Origin: Pseudonocardia abyssalis
GTDB lineage: Bacteria > Actinomycetota > Actinomycetes > Mycobacteriales > Pseudonocardiaceae
DNA: 64,000 nt
Assembly (NCBI RefSeq): GCF_019263705.2
Contig: NZ_JADQDK010000001.1
Location: 124,001 to 188,000 of the forward strand
Reading direction: 5' to 3'
Part shown: positions 44,690-54,338 of the stretch, piece after piece
How positions within the stretch are numbered: the first letter of the stretch is position 1
Layout: each line of letters opens with the position of its first letter
The notes under the pieces: model-generated
The model's input: only the letters and a program-made list of their open reading frames with translations
What the model was told of the DNA's origin: nothing
The model's database searches: none
Position numbers and translations under genes: made by a program

Positions 44690-45556
44690 GTGATCGCTGC
44701 TGACGACGTCGGACCCGTGCCGCTGCTGCTCGTGCACGGGCATCCCTTCGACCGCTCGATGTGGCGGCCCCAGCTCGCGCGCTTCGGGCCGCGGCGCCGG
44801 GTGCTCGCCCCCGACCTGCGCGGCTACGGGGCCACCGGCGGCGCGACGCTCGGGTGGAGGGCCCTCGCGGAGGACCTCGTGGAGCTGCTCGACGACCGTG
44901 CGGTGCCGCGCGCGGTGGTCGTCGGCCTGTCGATGGGCGGGCAGGTGGCGATGGAGCTGCACCGGATCGCCCCGGAGCGGGTGGCCGGATTGCTGCTCGC
45001 CGCGACGACCCCGATGGCCGAGTCCGACCGCGCGGGACGCCTGGCGGGCGCCGGGCGGCTGGAGCGCGAGGGGATGGGCCCGTACGCGACGGAGGTGCTG
45101 GACCGGATGGTCGTCCCCGGCTCGCCCGCGGCCGCGCACGTCGAGTCCATGATGCGGGCGGCCGATCCCCAGGGTGCCGCCGCCGCGCAGCGCGCCCGCG
45201 CCGACCGGCCCGCCTACCCGTTGCACGACGTCACCGTGCCCGCGGCGGTGGTGGTCGGGACACGCGACGGCTTCACCCCCGTCGAGGAGGCCCGGCGGAC
45301 CACAGGCGCGCTGCCCGACGCGGAACTGACCGTCGTCGACGGGGTGGCTCACCTGCCCAACCTGGAGGCGCCCGACGAGTTCGACGCGGCGCTGCAGCGG
45401 CTCCTGGACCGGGTGGAGGGACGTCGGGGGCGGGAGACGAGCGACTCGCGGCGGGAAAGTAGCGACTCGGGGGCGGGAGATGAGCGACTCGCGGGCGGGG
45501 ATCTCGCGACTCGCGGGCCGGGGTCGGGCACCCGGTCTGGTAGGGATGGCGCATGA
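44690..45556 (+). CDS. Alpha/beta hydrolase with repeat-derived C-terminal tail
   Basis: The core (residues 1 to about 245) has LLLVHGHPFDRSMW, the elbow GLSMGGQVA and a late His in GVAHLPNLEAP. It is a general esterase, lactonase or haloperoxidase-like hydrolase of unknown substrate. From about residue 246 the frame runs through a 21-22-base tandem repeat array and encodes a Ser/Arg/Gly/Asp-rich tail (RETSDSRRESSDSGAGDE). That tail is not part of the fold. GTG 44690 is preceded by CAGACT six bases upstream. The stop overlaps the next gene. Confidence 0.85.
   Translation: MIAADDVGPVPLLLVHGHPFDRSMWRPQLARFGPRRRVLAPDLRGYGATGGATLGWRALAEDLVELLDDRAVPRAVVVGLSMGGQVAMELHRIAPERVAGLLLAATTPMAESDRAGRLAGAGRLEREGMGPYATEVLDRMVVPGSPAAAHVESMMRAADPQGAAAAQRARADRPAYPLHDVTVPAAVVVGTRDGFTPVEEARRTTGALPDAELTVVDGVAHLPNLEAPDEFDAALQRLLDRVEGRRGRETSDSRRESSDSGAGDERLAGGDLATRGPGSGTRSGRDGA
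45425..45525. repeat. 21-22-bp tandem repeat, four units plus a partial
   Basis: Units begin at 45441, 45462, 45484 and 45506, each starting GCGACTCG followed by a G-rich half; a partial unit precedes at 45425-45440. Unit lengths are 21, 22, 22 and about 20 bases. The array is inverted relative to those at 28032 and 59197 and lies inside the 3' end of the hydrolase frame. Confidence 0.8.
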
Positions 45557-46017
45557 GCAACGACGTCTTCGCGGCCACCGTGCACCGGGCCTGGGCGGCC
45601 GACCTGGACCCGCGCACGTTCTACGAGCTGCTGCGGCTGCGGGTGGACGTGTTCGTCGTCGAGCAGGAATGCGCCTACGCGGAGCTCGACGGCCGCGACC
45701 TCGAGGACCGCGCCCGGCACTACTGGCTCGGCGGCGAGGGCCGCCCGGAGCCGATCCTGGGCACGCTGCGGCTGCTCAAGGAGCCCACCGGCGAGCACCG
45801 GATCGGGCGGCTGTGCACCGCCCGATCCGCCCGCGGGCGCGGCCTGGGCAAGCGGCTGATGGAGGCCGTCCTCGGCGAGATCGGCGACCGCCCCTGCGTC
45901 CTCGACGCCCAGCAGCACCTCGTCGACTTCTACCGGACGCTCGGTTTCGAGGCCGTCGGCGAGCCCTTCGACTGGGACGGCGTGCCGCACGTCTCGATGC
46001 GCCGCGGCGCCCGCTAG
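45553..46017 (+). CDS. GNAT acetyltransferase, ElaA family
   Basis: The 154-residue protein has the ElaA pattern FYELLRLRVDVFVVEQECAYAELDGRDLE, the acetyl-CoA loop RSARGRGLGKRLMEA and LVDFYRTLGFEAVGEPF. The substrate is unknown. ATG 45553 overlaps the stop of the hydrolase, a coupling that exists only because the hydrolase frame reads through the repeat array. Confidence 0.88.
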   Translation: MSNDVFAATVHRAWAADLDPRTFYELLRLRVDVFVVEQECAYAELDGRDLEDRARHYWLGGEGRPEPILGTLRLLKEPTGEHRIGRLCTARSARGRGLGKRLMEAVLGEIGDRPCVLDAQQHLVDFYRTLGFEAVGEPFDWDGVPHVSMRRGAR

Positions 46018-46032
46018 GACCCGCCCGCCGGC

Positions 46033-46944
46033 TCAGCCCGCGGCGCGCTTGCGCGGGTCCGGCGGGAACGCGCCCGCCGCCACACATCGCTCCGACCAGC
46101 CCGCCAGCGCCGCGACGACCGGTTCCAGGTCGTCGCCCAGTGCCGCGACCAGCGCGTCCTGCGAGGTGTCGGTGGCGGCCTCGATCCCGTCGCGGACGGC
46201 CCGGCCCCGATCGGTGAGGGAGCCGTCGACGATCAGGCCGTCGGCCTCCAGCCGTGCGACGGCGGCCGCGGCGGCCTCCTCGGGCCACGCCCGGGTGCCG
46301 GAGTACTCGCCGACCGGGTAGCCCAGCCAGACCTCCATGAGCACGCCCATCCGCACCGGGTCGAGCCCGGCGGCGACGGACGCGGCGACGTGTCCGTCGC
46401 CGCGGTGCTCGCGCACGAGGTCGGCGGCGCGCCACAGCCGGCCGAACGCGTCGTCGAGGCGCGGCCGGGCGCGCAGTGCCGCGAACAGCACACGGCCGGT
46501 GCCGTCGAGGCCCGCGACCGCGTCCTCCAGGATCCCGGCGACCCGCACCGCCTCGGGTTCGGCGGCGTCGCCGAGGACGGCGCGCAGGCTCGCGGCGGTC
46601 GCCGCGTCGCGCAGCGCGATCAGCTCGGGCAGCGGCACGATCGCGCGGCCCGCGGTCCACAGCGCGTCGACCAGGCCCGGCTCGAACACCGCGAACGTCG
46701 CCGCCACGACGGACGACGGCACCTCGCCCAGCGGCGCGGCCCGGCCGGTGACGTAGCCGGTGAGGAAGTCGTGCCCGCGCTCGGCGAGCGCGCGGTTGAC
46801 CGCCTCGGACCAGACGGCGTGCATCGCGACCGGTTCGAGGGCGTCGCGCAGGGTCCGAGCGGGGGTCGGGGACGGCCCCGCGACGGCGGCGGGGGAGCCG
46901 GCGGGCTCGTCGAAGAAGGTCTCGAGCGCGGCGGCGTAGTCCAT
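46033..46944 (-). CDS. SCO6745-family protein
   Basis: The 303-residue protein is almost entirely helical. It has the pattern MHAVWSEAVNRALAERGHDFLTGYVTGRAAPLG, AVFEPGLV and a winged-helix-like C-terminal half (ARLEADGLIVDGSLTDRGRAVRDGIEAATD). This matches the actinobacterial SCO6745 family, of unknown function; the C-terminal half resembles MarR-type helices and could bind DNA. It is a single gene convergent with the GNAT gene. Confidence 0.8.
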   Translation of the reverse strand: MDYAAALETFFDEPAGSPAAVAGPSPTPARTLRDALEPVAMHAVWSEAVNRALAERGHDFLTGYVTGRAAPLGEVPSSVVAATFAVFEPGLVDALWTAGRAIVPLPELIALRDAATAASLRAVLGDAAEPEAVRVAGILEDAVAGLDGTGRVLFAALRARPRLDDAFGRLWRAADLVREHRGDGHVAASVAAGLDPVRMGVLMEVWLGYPVGEYSGTRAWPEEAAAAAVARLEADGLIVDGSLTDRGRAVRDGIEAATDTSQDALVAALGDDLEPVVAALAGWSERCVAAGAFPPDPRKRAAG

Positions 46945-47037
46945 GATCCGACGTTAACCGACCGTGCTCCGCCTCACACGACGCGTTGCGGGATACTTCG
47001 CGGCGCACGCGGTGAGACGAACAGGGATGGTGGCGGC

Positions 47038-47499
47038 ATGAGCGAGGACCCGACCCGGGCGACGCGATCTGGGGGGCCCAGCTACGGCAGTGTCGGTCCG
47101 CACGACCCGCACGCCGACCCGGCGACGAACCCGGGCATGCGCCCGGTCGGCCCGGTCACGGACCCGGACGGGCAGACCGTCGCGGTGCGGTCGGACCCGG
47201 ACACGGCGCCCGTCCCGACGACGCCCGCGCCCGGCAGGCGCGACCCCGTCATCACCCACAGCCGCAGCGGCGGGCTGTGGACCGGGCTGATCCTCTCGGC
47301 GATCGTCGGCATCTTCCTGCTGGTGTTCATCCTGCAGAACAACGTGCCGGTCGAGATCAACTTCCTGGGCTTCACCGGCTCGCTGCCGACCGGCGTGGCG
47401 CTGCTGCTGGCCGCGATCGCCGGGCTGCTGCTCGTCGCGATCCCCGGTGGGCTGAGGATCCTGCAGCTGCGCCGCGCGGCCAAGCGCGCCGGACGCTAG
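47038..47499 (+). CDS. LapA-domain (DUF1049) membrane protein
   Basis: The 153-residue product has a polar Pro/Asp/Thr-rich N-terminal 75 residues, then two helices around residues 79-99 and 112-135. The LQNNVPVEINFLGFTGSLPTGVALLLAAIAG stretch is the LapA domain signature. In other bacteria LapA supports lipopolysaccharide assembly; its role in actinobacteria is unknown. Start ATG 47038 follows a GGGATGG-like site. Confidence 0.85.
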   Translation: MSEDPTRATRSGGPSYGSVGPHDPHADPATNPGMRPVGPVTDPDGQTVAVRSDPDTAPVPTTPAPGRRDPVITHSRSGGLWTGLILSAIVGIFLLVFILQNNVPVEINFLGFTGSLPTGVALLLAAIAGLLLVAIPGGLRILQLRRAAKRAGR

Positions 47500-47555
47500 G
47501 AGCGGGCTCGGAGCCCGGGTCCACCGCGCTCGCCGCAGGCGGAGCCTCCGGCGCC

Positions 47556-47613
47556 GTCCCGGTACCGGGACAGGGCTCTCCGCGGGGGCGCGCGTCGACG
47601 CGCGCCCCCGCGG
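47556..47613. terminator. Strong bidirectional terminator-like palindromes
   Basis: A perfect 16-base palindrome at 47556-47571 (GTCCCGGTACCGGGAC) is followed by a perfect 34-base palindrome at 47580-47613 whose arms are CCGCGGGGGCGCGCGTC and its complement. Both lie between the convergent ends of the LapA gene and panB. No T-run follows, as is usual for actinobacterial terminators. Confidence 0.8.
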
Positions 47614-47618
47614 GAGGA

Positions 47619-48464
47619 TCAGGAGTACGAGTGATCCGCGTCGGGGTACTCCCCGCCGCGCACCTCGTCGCCGAACCGCCGCGCGGCGTCGACCAGGATC
47701 GAGCCCACGTCGGCGTACTGCCGTACGAAGCGCGGCTTGCGGCCGCGGTTCATCCCGGCCATGTCCGACCAGACGAGCACCTGCGCGTCGCAGTCGGGGC
47801 CCGCGCCGATGCCGATCGTCGGGATGGCGAGCTCGCCGGTGACGCGCTTGGCGACGTCGGCGGGGACCATCTCCAGCACCACGCCGAACGCGCCCGCGGC
47901 CTGCATCGCCAGCGCGTCCTCGATGAGCTTCTCGCCGTGGTCGCCGCGGCCCTGGATGCGGAACCCGCCCAGTGCGTGCTCGCTCTGCGGCGTGAAGCCG
48001 AGGTGGGCCATCACCGGGATCCCGGCGCCGGTCAGCGCCTCGACCTGAGGGGCGTAGCGCGCCCCGCCCTCGAGCTTGACGGCGTGCGCGCCGCCCTCCT
48101 TCATGAACCGGAAGGCGGTGGTCAGGGCCTGCTCGGGACTGACCTGGTAGCTGCCGAAGGGCAGGTCGGCCACGACGAGCGCGCTCTTCGCTCCGCGGAC
48201 GACGGCCTTGACCAGCGGCATCAGCTCGTCGACGGTCACGGGGATGGTGTTGTCGTAGCCGTAGACGTTGTTGCCGGCCGAGTCGCCGACGAGCAGGACC
48301 GGGATGCCGGCCTCGTCGAAGATCTCCGCGGAGTAGACGTCGTACGCGGTGAGCATCGGCCAGCGCTCGCCGCGGTCCTTCATCTCGCGCAGGTGGTGCA
48401 CGCGGGTGCGCTTCGGGGTGGCGGGGGCGCGGTAGGGCGCCTGCACCTCGGTGTTGTCAGACAT
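47619..48464 (-). CDS. panB: 3-Methyl-2-oxobutanoate hydroxymethyltransferase
   Basis: This 281-residue TIM-barrel enzyme makes ketopantoate from ketoisovalerate and methylene-tetrahydrofolate, the first step to pantothenate. It shows [33 protein letters not shown] (metal-binding Asp), AVKLEGG, and [16 protein letters not shown] 48464 has a GGGAGG ribosome site. The neighbours (Hip1-like peptidase, glnA2) match the M. tuberculosis Rv2222c-Rv2225 region. Confidence 0.96.
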   Translation of the reverse strand: MSDNTEVQAPYRAPATPKRTRVHHLREMKDRGERWPMLTAYDVYSAEIFDEAGIPVLLVGDSAGNNVYGYDNTIPVTVDELMPLVKAVVRGAKSALVVADLPFGSYQVSPEQALTTAFRFMKEGGAHAVKLEGGARYAPQVEALTGAGIPVMAHLGFTPQSEHALGGFRIQGRGDHGEKLIEDALAMQAAGAFGVVLEMVPADVAKRVTGELAIPTIGIGAGPDCDAQVLVWSDMAGMNRGRKPRFVRQYADVGSILVDAARRFGDEVRGGEYPDADHSYS

Positions 48465-48631
48465 CGTTGTCCGTCCTCCCTCGAGGCCCGTCGGGGTCCC
48501 CGGGTTGTCAGGTGGTGACGAGGGAGAGCGTGACAGCCCGCGGGGCCGGCGGCACCGGCGAGCGACGGAGTTCACACCGGCCGGGTGATCCGCCGGACGG
48601 GGGGCGCCGGTCGGCTGGCATGCTCGGGCCG

Positions 48632-50188
48632 ATGGACGTCCGACGTGTCGCCGCCCCCGCCGCCGCGCTCGCGCTGGCGCTGGTGGCCGGGTGCACCACC
48701 ACGGTCGCGGGCACCGGTTCCGCCGCGGGGTCACCCGCACCGGCCGGCCTGGCGTCGTTCTACGGCCAGGAACCGGCCTGGGGGCCGTGCGCGCCGTTCG
48801 CGGTCACCGCCGACGACCGCAGCTCCTACGCCGACCCCGCCCTGGACTGCGCCACCGTCACGGTGCCGCTGGACTACGCGCGGCCCGACGGCGACACCGC
48901 CGAGATCGCGATGCTGCGCAAGCGCGCCACCGGGGACCGGATCGGGTCGCTGCTGCTCAACCCGGGCGGGCCCGGCGCGTCCGGGATGAGCTTCGGGCCG
49001 TCGATCGCCGCCGGGATCGCGGGCACCCCGCTCGCCGAGCGGTTCGACCTCATCGGCTTCGACCCGCGCGGGGTCGGGGCCAGCGAGCCCGCGATCGACT
49101 GCGAGACCGACACCGAGCGCGACGAGGAGCGCGCCGACATCGACGCCGACGGCTCACCCGCGGGCGTCGCGCTGGTGGAGGCCGACTCGCAGGAGTTCGT
49201 CGACCGCTGCGTCGAGCGCGTCGGGGTCGACGTGCTGGCCAACGTCGGCACCCGCGAGGTCGTGCGCGACCTGGACATCCTGCGCGACGCGCTCGGCGAC
49301 CGGCAGCTGACCTTCCTCGGCTACTCCTACGGCACGTTCATCGGGGCGAAGTACGCCGAGGCGTTCCCGGCGAACGTGCGGGCGCTCGTCCTCGACGGGG
49401 CCGTCGATCCCGCGCAGGACCCGGTGGAGAGCTCGGTGGACCAGGCGGCCGGGTTCCAGCTGGCCTTCGACGCGTTCGCGGCCGACTGCACCACCCGGCC
49501 GGACTGCGCGCTCGGGACGGACCCCGCGGCCGCCGTCGACGCGTTCCGGGCGCTGGTCCTGCCGCTCTACGACAGCCCGGCGGCCGTCGGCGACGGGCGG
49601 CGGCTCGGCTACGCCGACGCGATGACCGGGGTCGTCCAGGCGCTCTACAGCGACCAGCTCTGGGAGGTCCTGCGGCTCGGGCTCACCGAGCTGACGGCCG
49701 GCAGCGGCCGCGTCCTCGCGCTGCTCGCCGACAGCTACGAGGGCCGCGCCGAGGACGGCACCTACGACAACGACCTCGAGGCGTTCCCGGTGATCGCCTG
49801 CGTCGACGACCGGCGCCTCACCGATCCCGCGGTCTACCTGGAGATCGACACCCGGTACCGCGAGGTCGCCCCGTTCCGCGACGACGGCCGCGGCCCGAGC
49901 GCGGCCCGCCCGCCGTGCGCGTTCTGGCCGGTGCCGCCGACCACCGAGCCCGCGCTGCCCGTCGTCGACGGGCTCCCGCCGGTGCTGGTGATCTCGGTGA
50001 CCGGCGACCCGGCCACGCCGTACGAGGCCGGGGTGCGCCTGGCCGACCAGCTCGGCGCCGCGCTGCTGTCGGTCGAGGGAAACCAGCACACCGTCGCGCT
50101 GACCGGCGTGCCGTGCGTCGACGACGCCGTCACGCGGTACCTCGTGGATCTCGAGATCCCGGCCGACGGAGCCTCCTGCACGATCTGA
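48632..50188 (+). CDS. Secreted alpha/beta hydrolase lipoprotein (Hip1/tripeptidyl-aminopeptidase-like)
   Basis: The 518-residue protein has a signal peptide with lipobox Cys21 (LVAGC), the oxyanion loop [12 protein letters not shown], the elbow [12 protein letters not shown], Asp in VTGDPATPY and His in [11 protein letters not shown]. The C-terminal region is of the TAP-like type. It cleaves peptides or esters at the cell surface, like mycobacterial Hip1/CaeA, which also neighbours panB. A -10-like CATGCT at 48619-48624 precedes ATG 48632 by seven bases. Confidence 0.92.
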   Translation: MDVRRVAAPAAALALALVAGCTTTVAGTGSAAGSPAPAGLASFYGQEPAWGPCAPFAVTADDRSSYADPALDCATVTVPLDYARPDGDTAEIAMLRKRATGDRIGSLLLNPGGPGASGMSFGPSIAAGIAGTPLAERFDLIGFDPRGVGASEPAIDCETDTERDEERADIDADGSPAGVALVEADSQEFVDRCVERVGVDVLANVGTREVVRDLDILRDALGDRQLTFLGYSYGTFIGAKYAEAFPANVRALVLDGAVDPAQDPVESSVDQAAGFQLAFDAFAADCTTRPDCALGTDPAAAVDAFRALVLPLYDSPAAVGDGRRLGYADAMTGVVQALYSDQLWEVLRLGLTELTAGSGRVLALLADSYEGRAEDGTYDNDLEAFPVIACVDDRRLTDPAVYLEIDTRYREVAPFRDDGRGPSAARPPCAFWPVPPTTEPALPVVDGLPPVLVISVTGDPATPYEAGVRLADQLGAALLSVEGNQHTVALTGVPCVDDAVTRYLVDLEIPADGASCTI

Positions 50189-50207
50189 TGACGTCACCGA
50201 CACCACA

Positions 50208-50251
50208 GTGACCAGGCACGAAACACGTTCGTAACGCGGCGTTCCTAGTCT
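50208..50251 (+). promoter_or_regulatory. GlnR-like box and promoter of glnA2
   Basis: GTGAC (50208-50212), GAAAC (50220-50224) and GTAAC (50231-50235) resemble the GTnAC-n6-GAAAC pattern of actinobacterial GlnR; one spacing is seven instead of six. A -10-like TAGTCT at 50246-50251 is seven bases before the start codon. Nitrogen control of glnA2 is inferred. Confidence 0.5.
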
Positions 50252-50258
50252 CCGGACC

Positions 50259-51602
50259 ATGGATCGCCAGCAGGAGTTCGTGCTCCGCACACTCGAGGAA
50301 CGCGACATCCGCTTCGTGCGGCTCTGGTTCACCGACGTGCTCGGATATCTCAAGTCGGTGGCCGTCGCGCCCGCCGAGCTCGAAGGGGCCTTCGCCGAGG
50401 GCATCGGGTTCGACGGATCCGCGATCGAGGGCTTCGCGCGCGTCTACGAGTCCGACATGGTCGCCCGGCCCGACCCGTCGACGTTCCAGGTGCTGCCCTG
50501 GGAGACCGCGTCCGGTGAGCACTACTCCGCCCGCATGTTCTGCGACATCGCCATGCCCGACGGCTCGCCGTCCTGGGCCGACCCGCGGCACGTCCTGCGC
50601 CGTGCGCTGAGCAAGGCCGCCGAGGCCGGTTTCACCTGCTACGTCCACCCCGAGATCGAGTTCTACCTGCTCCGCGAGCTCACCGCCGACGGCACGCCCC
50701 CGGTCCCCGCCGACTCCGGCGGCTACTTCGACCAGGCCAGCCACGACGTCGCCCCGCACTTCCGGCGCAACGCGGTGGAGACCCTGGAGTCGATGGGGAT
50801 CTCGGTGGAGTTCAGCCACCACGAGGGCGGCCCCGGCCAGCAGGAGATCGACCTGCGCTACGCCGACGCCCTGACCATGGCCGACAACATCATGACCTTC
50901 CGGTACGTGGTGAAGGAGGTGGCGATCACCCAGGGCGTGCGCGCGTCGTTCATGCCCAAGCCGTTCTCCCAGCACCCCGGCTCGGCGATGCACACCCACT
51001 TCTCCCTCTTCGAGGGCGACCGCAACGCCTTCCACGACCCGAACGACCCCTACGAGCTGTCCGAGACGGGCAAGGCGTTCGTCGCGGGCGTCCTGCGGCA
51101 CGCGCGGGAGATCAGCGCGGTCACCAACCAGTGGGTCAACTCCTACAAGCGCCTGATCACCGGCGGGGAGGCGCCCACCGCCGTGTCCTGGGGGCACGCC
51201 AACCGCTCCGCGCTCGCGCGTGTCCCGATGTACTCGCCCGGCAAGTCCTCGACGCGCCGGGTGGAGATCCGCACCCTCGACACCGCGTGCAACCCGTACC
51301 TGGCCTTCGCGGTGATCCTCGGGGCGGGCCTGCAGGGCGTCGCCAAGGGCTACGAGCTGGGCCCGGCCACCGAGGACGACGTGTGGTCGCTCACCGACAC
51401 CGAGCGCCGCGCGCTGGGCTACGAGCCGCTGCCGCAGAACCTCACCGAGGCGCTGCACGCGATGGAGGGCTCCGAGCTGGTGGCCGAGGTCCTCGGCGAG
51501 CACGTGTTCGACTTCTTCCTGCGCAACAAGCGGGCCGAGTGGGACGCGTACCGCCGCAACGTCACCCCCTACGAACTGGCCACCTACCTGCCGGTTCTCT
51601 GA
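50259..51602 (+). CDS. glnA2: Glutamine synthetase, type I (GlnA2-like)
   Basis: The 447-residue enzyme condenses glutamate and ammonia with ATP. It carries the GFDGSAIEGF latch loop, EIEFYLL metal ligands, FMPKPFSQHPGSAMHTHFSLF, and the ATP-binding APTAVSWGHANRSALARVP. Length and position (next to a Hip1-like gene and panB) match mycobacterial GlnA2 (Rv2222c). Some GlnA2-group enzymes work on other amines, so glutamine synthesis is probable but not certain. Confidence 0.92.
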   Translation: MDRQQEFVLRTLEERDIRFVRLWFTDVLGYLKSVAVAPAELEGAFAEGIGFDGSAIEGFARVYESDMVARPDPSTFQVLPWETASGEHYSARMFCDIAMPDGSPSWADPRHVLRRALSKAAEAGFTCYVHPEIEFYLLRELTADGTPPVPADSGGYFDQASHDVAPHFRRNAVETLESMGISVEFSHHEGGPGQQEIDLRYADALTMADNIMTFRYVVKEVAITQGVRASFMPKPFSQHPGSAMHTHFSLFEGDRNAFHDPNDPYELSETGKAFVAGVLRHAREISAVTNQWVNSYKRLITGGEAPTAVSWGHANRSALARVPMYSPGKSSTRRVEIRTLDTACNPYLAFAVILGAGLQGVAKGYELGPATEDDVWSLTDTERRALGYEPLPQNLTEALHAMEGSELVAEVLGEHVFDFFLRNKRAEWDAYRRNVTPYELATYLPVL

Positions 51603-51637
51603 CGGAACCCGCTCGCCCCCGGTGCGAGGATGGGGGC

Positions 51638-52474
51638 ATGCGGGTCACCGTCCACGGGTCGGTCGCGGCGTTCGACGCCGCGGCCGGGCCGCTCTACGCC
51701 GCCGACCCGGTCCGGCACACGCTCGCCCACACCGTCCTGGACCGGCTCCGCGACCGGCCCGACCGCGCCGCCCTGCTGGTGACGGTCGCCCGGGCCGGGG
51801 AGACGGTCGGCGCGCTGCTGCAGGAGGTCCGGCGGCCCGCGGTGGCCTCCGCGCTGCCGCCGGGGCTCGCCGCCGCGGCGGCGGAGCGGGCAGGCACCGA
51901 CCTGCCCGCCGTCAACGGGCCGGTGCCGCAGGTGGAGGCGTTCGCGGCCGCGTACACGGCCCGGACGGGCCGGGGCAGCGAGGTCGCGATGCGGATGCGG
52001 CTGTTCCGGCTGGCCGCGCTCACGCCACCGGCCCGGGTGCCGGGGTGCGCGCGCGTCGCGGGGCCCGACGACGTCGACCTCGTCGCGCGCTGGCAGGCGG
52101 CGTTCGGCGGCGAGGCGATCCGTGCGCTGGACCCGCCGGCCGACCCGCGGCCCGGGATCGTCGAGTCGATGGAGCGCGGGGCCGGGCACCTGCTGTGGGA
52201 GATCGACGGGCGGCCCGTGGCCTACGCCACCGCGCGCCGCCCGGTCGGCGCGATGTCGCGGATCGGGCCCGTCTACACCCCGCCGGAGCTGCGCGGGCAC
52301 GGTTACGGGTCCGCGGTCACGGCTGCGGCCACGGCGTGGGCGCAGGACGCCGGGGCGCGGGAGGTCGTGCTGTTCACCGACCTCGCCAACCCGGTGAGCA
52401 ACGCGATCTACCCCCGGATCGGCTACCGGCCCGTGCTGGACGCCCTGGAGCTGACCTTCACCGAACGCGCCTAG
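51638..52474 (+). CDS. GNAT-family acetyltransferase
   Basis: The 278-residue protein has an N-terminal non-catalytic region and a C-terminal GNAT fold with GPVYTPPELRGHGYGSAVTAAA (acetyl-CoA loop) and NAIYPRIGYRPVLD. The substrate is unknown. GAGGAT at 51626-51631 lies six bases before ATG 51638. Its TAG stop is part of the -10 hexamer of dnaG. Confidence 0.87.
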   Translation: MRVTVHGSVAAFDAAAGPLYAADPVRHTLAHTVLDRLRDRPDRAALLVTVARAGETVGALLQEVRRPAVASALPPGLAAAAAERAGTDLPAVNGPVPQVEAFAAAYTARTGRGSEVAMRMRLFRLAALTPPARVPGCARVAGPDDVDLVARWQAAFGGEAIRALDPPADPRPGIVESMERGAGHLLWEIDGRPVAYATARRPVGAMSRIGPVYTPPELRGHGYGSAVTAAATAWAQDAGAREVVLFTDLANPVSNAIYPRIGYRPVLDALELTFTERA

Positions 52475-52477
52475 ACT
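52472..52477 (+). promoter_or_regulatory. -10 element of dnaG, overlapping a stop codon
   Basis: TAGACT lies seven bases before GTG 52485, and its first three bases are the stop codon of the GNAT gene. The spacing predicts a leaderless dnaG mRNA. No convincing -35 is seen. Confidence 0.5.
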
Positions 52478-52484
52478 CGGTCGC

Positions 52485-54338
52485 GTGGCGGGACGCATCA
52501 GGGATTCGGACATCACCGAGGTCCGCGACCGCACCCGCATCGACGAGGTCATCGGCGACTACGTGGCCCTGCGTCGTGCGGGCGCCGGATCGCTCAAGGG
52601 CCTGTGCCCCTTCCACGACGAGAAGTCGCCGAGCTTCAACGTCCGCCCGACGCACGGCACGTTCCACTGCTTCGGCTGCGGCGAGGGCGGCAGCGTCTTC
52701 GACTTCGTGATGAAGATCGAGGTCGTCGGGTTCGCGGAGGCGGTGGAGCGCCTCGCCGACCGGATCGGGTTCCGGCTCACCTACACCGGCGGCGGGGCGT
52801 CGGTGCAGCGCGACAAGGGCACCCGCTCGCGCCTGCTGGAGGCCAACAAGCGGGCCGCGGAGTTCTACGCCGCGCAGCTGCAGACGCCCGAGGCCGCGAA
52901 GGGCGTCGAGTTCCTCACCTCCCGCGGGTTCGACGCCGCGGCGGCGGCCACGTTCGGCTGCGGGTGGGCCCCCGCCGGTTGGGACACCCTCACCAAGCAC
53001 CTGCTCGCCGCCGGGTTCTCCTTCGACGAGCTGGTCAAGGCCGGGCTGTCCAAGGAGGGCCGCCGCGGGCCGATCGACCGCTTCCACCGGCGCCTGCTGT
53101 GGCCGATCCGCGACCTCGGCGGCGAGGTCGTCGGCTTCGGGGCGCGGCGCATCTTCGACGACGACGGCATCGACGCCAAGTACCTCAACACCTCCGACTC
53201 GCCGGTCTACCGCAAGACCAACGTGCTGTTCGGGCTCGACCTCGCCAAGCGCGAGATCGCGAAGCGCCGCCAGGTCGTGGTCGTCGAGGGCTACACCGAC
53301 GTCATGGCGATGCACCTAGCGGGCGTCACCACCGCGGTCGCGTCCTGCGGCACGGCGTTCGGCACCGAGCACATCGCGGTGATCCGGCGCCTGATCGGGG
53401 ACGACTCGTTCGACCTCGGCGAGGTCATCTACACCTTCGACGGCGACGCGGCCGGTCAGGCCGCCGCGCTCAAGGCGTTCGAGGGGGAGCAGAGCTACAC
53501 CGGGCAGACCTACGTCACCATCGCCCCCGACGGCCAGGACCCCTGCGAGCTGCGCCAGACGCACGGCGACACCGCGGTGCGCGACCTGGTCGCCCGGCGC
53601 GAGCCCCTCTACGAGTTCGTCATCCGCTCCATGCTGCGCGAGCACAACCTCGAGACGCCGGAGGGGCAGACGGCGGCGCTGCGCCGCGCGGTCCCGCTCG
53701 TCGCGCGGATCAAGCGCGAGGACCTGCGCGACGAGTACGCCCGTCGCCTCGCCGGCTGGACGGGCTGGCCCGACGAGTTCGCGGTCGTCCGCCGGGTGCG
53801 CGAGGAGGCGGGTGTGGCACCGGAGAAGGTGCGCGGCCGCCGCGAGGTGCCCGCCCCGCCCCCGCGCGACGACCCCCGCCTGCACCTGCAGCGCGAGGCG
53901 CTCAAGGCCGCGCTGCAGCTGCCCGCGATCGCCGGGCCGGCCTACGACGAGCTGCCCGAGCAGGTCTTCAGCCACCCGTCGCTCGCGGGGGTGCACCGCG
54001 CGGTGCAGGCCGCGGGCGGCGTCTGCGCCGGGCTGCAGGGGCCGACGTGGCTGGAGGCCGTCAGCGTCGAGTGCGTCCCGGAGGTGCGGCCGCTGGTGCA
54101 CGAGCTGGCCGTCGAGCCGCTGCAGATGCCGCGGCGCGGGATGGAGGAGGCGCGGTACGTGGGCAGCGTGGTGGCCGGGGTGAAGCTGGCGCTGGTCGAG
54201 GCCCAGGTGGCGGAGCTGAAGGGGCGGCTGCAGCGCACCAACCCGCTGGAGGACGCCGACGCCTACCACCAGCTCTTCGGCGACCTGGTGCCGCTGGAGC
54301 AGTACCGGATCGCGCTGCGCGAGCAGGCGTCCCGATGA
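52485..54338 (+). CDS. dnaG: DNA primase
   Basis: The 617-residue replication primase has the N-terminal zinc finger ([11 protein letters not shown] and CFGCGEGG, residues about 41-67), the catalytic core with [11 protein letters not shown], the TOPRIM motifs [13 protein letters not shown] (about residue 267) and [10 protein letters not shown], and a C-terminal DnaB-binding domain. GTG 52485 gives the standard start. It overlaps the next gene by four bases. Confidence 0.96.
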   Translation: MAGRIRDSDITEVRDRTRIDEVIGDYVALRRAGAGSLKGLCPFHDEKSPSFNVRPTHGTFHCFGCGEGGSVFDFVMKIEVVGFAEAVERLADRIGFRLTYTGGGASVQRDKGTRSRLLEANKRAAEFYAAQLQTPEAAKGVEFLTSRGFDAAAAATFGCGWAPAGWDTLTKHLLAAGFSFDELVKAGLSKEGRRGPIDRFHRRLLWPIRDLGGEVVGFGARRIFDDDGIDAKYLNTSDSPVYRKTNVLFGLDLAKREIAKRRQVVVVEGYTDVMAMHLAGVTTAVASCGTAFGTEHIAVIRRLIGDDSFDLGEVIYTFDGDAAGQAAALKAFEGEQSYTGQTYVTIAPDGQDPCELRQTHGDTAVRDLVARREPLYEFVIRSMLREHNLETPEGQTAALRRAVPLVARIKREDLRDEYARRLAGWTGWPDEFAVVRRVREEAGVAPEKVRGRREVPAPPPRDDPRLHLQREALKAALQLPAIAGPAYDELPEQVFSHPSLAGVHRAVQAAGGVCAGLQGPTWLEAVSVECVPEVRPLVHELAVEPLQMPRRGMEEARYVGSVVAGVKLALVEAQVAELKGRLQRTNPLEDADAYHQLFGDLVPLEQYRIALREQASR

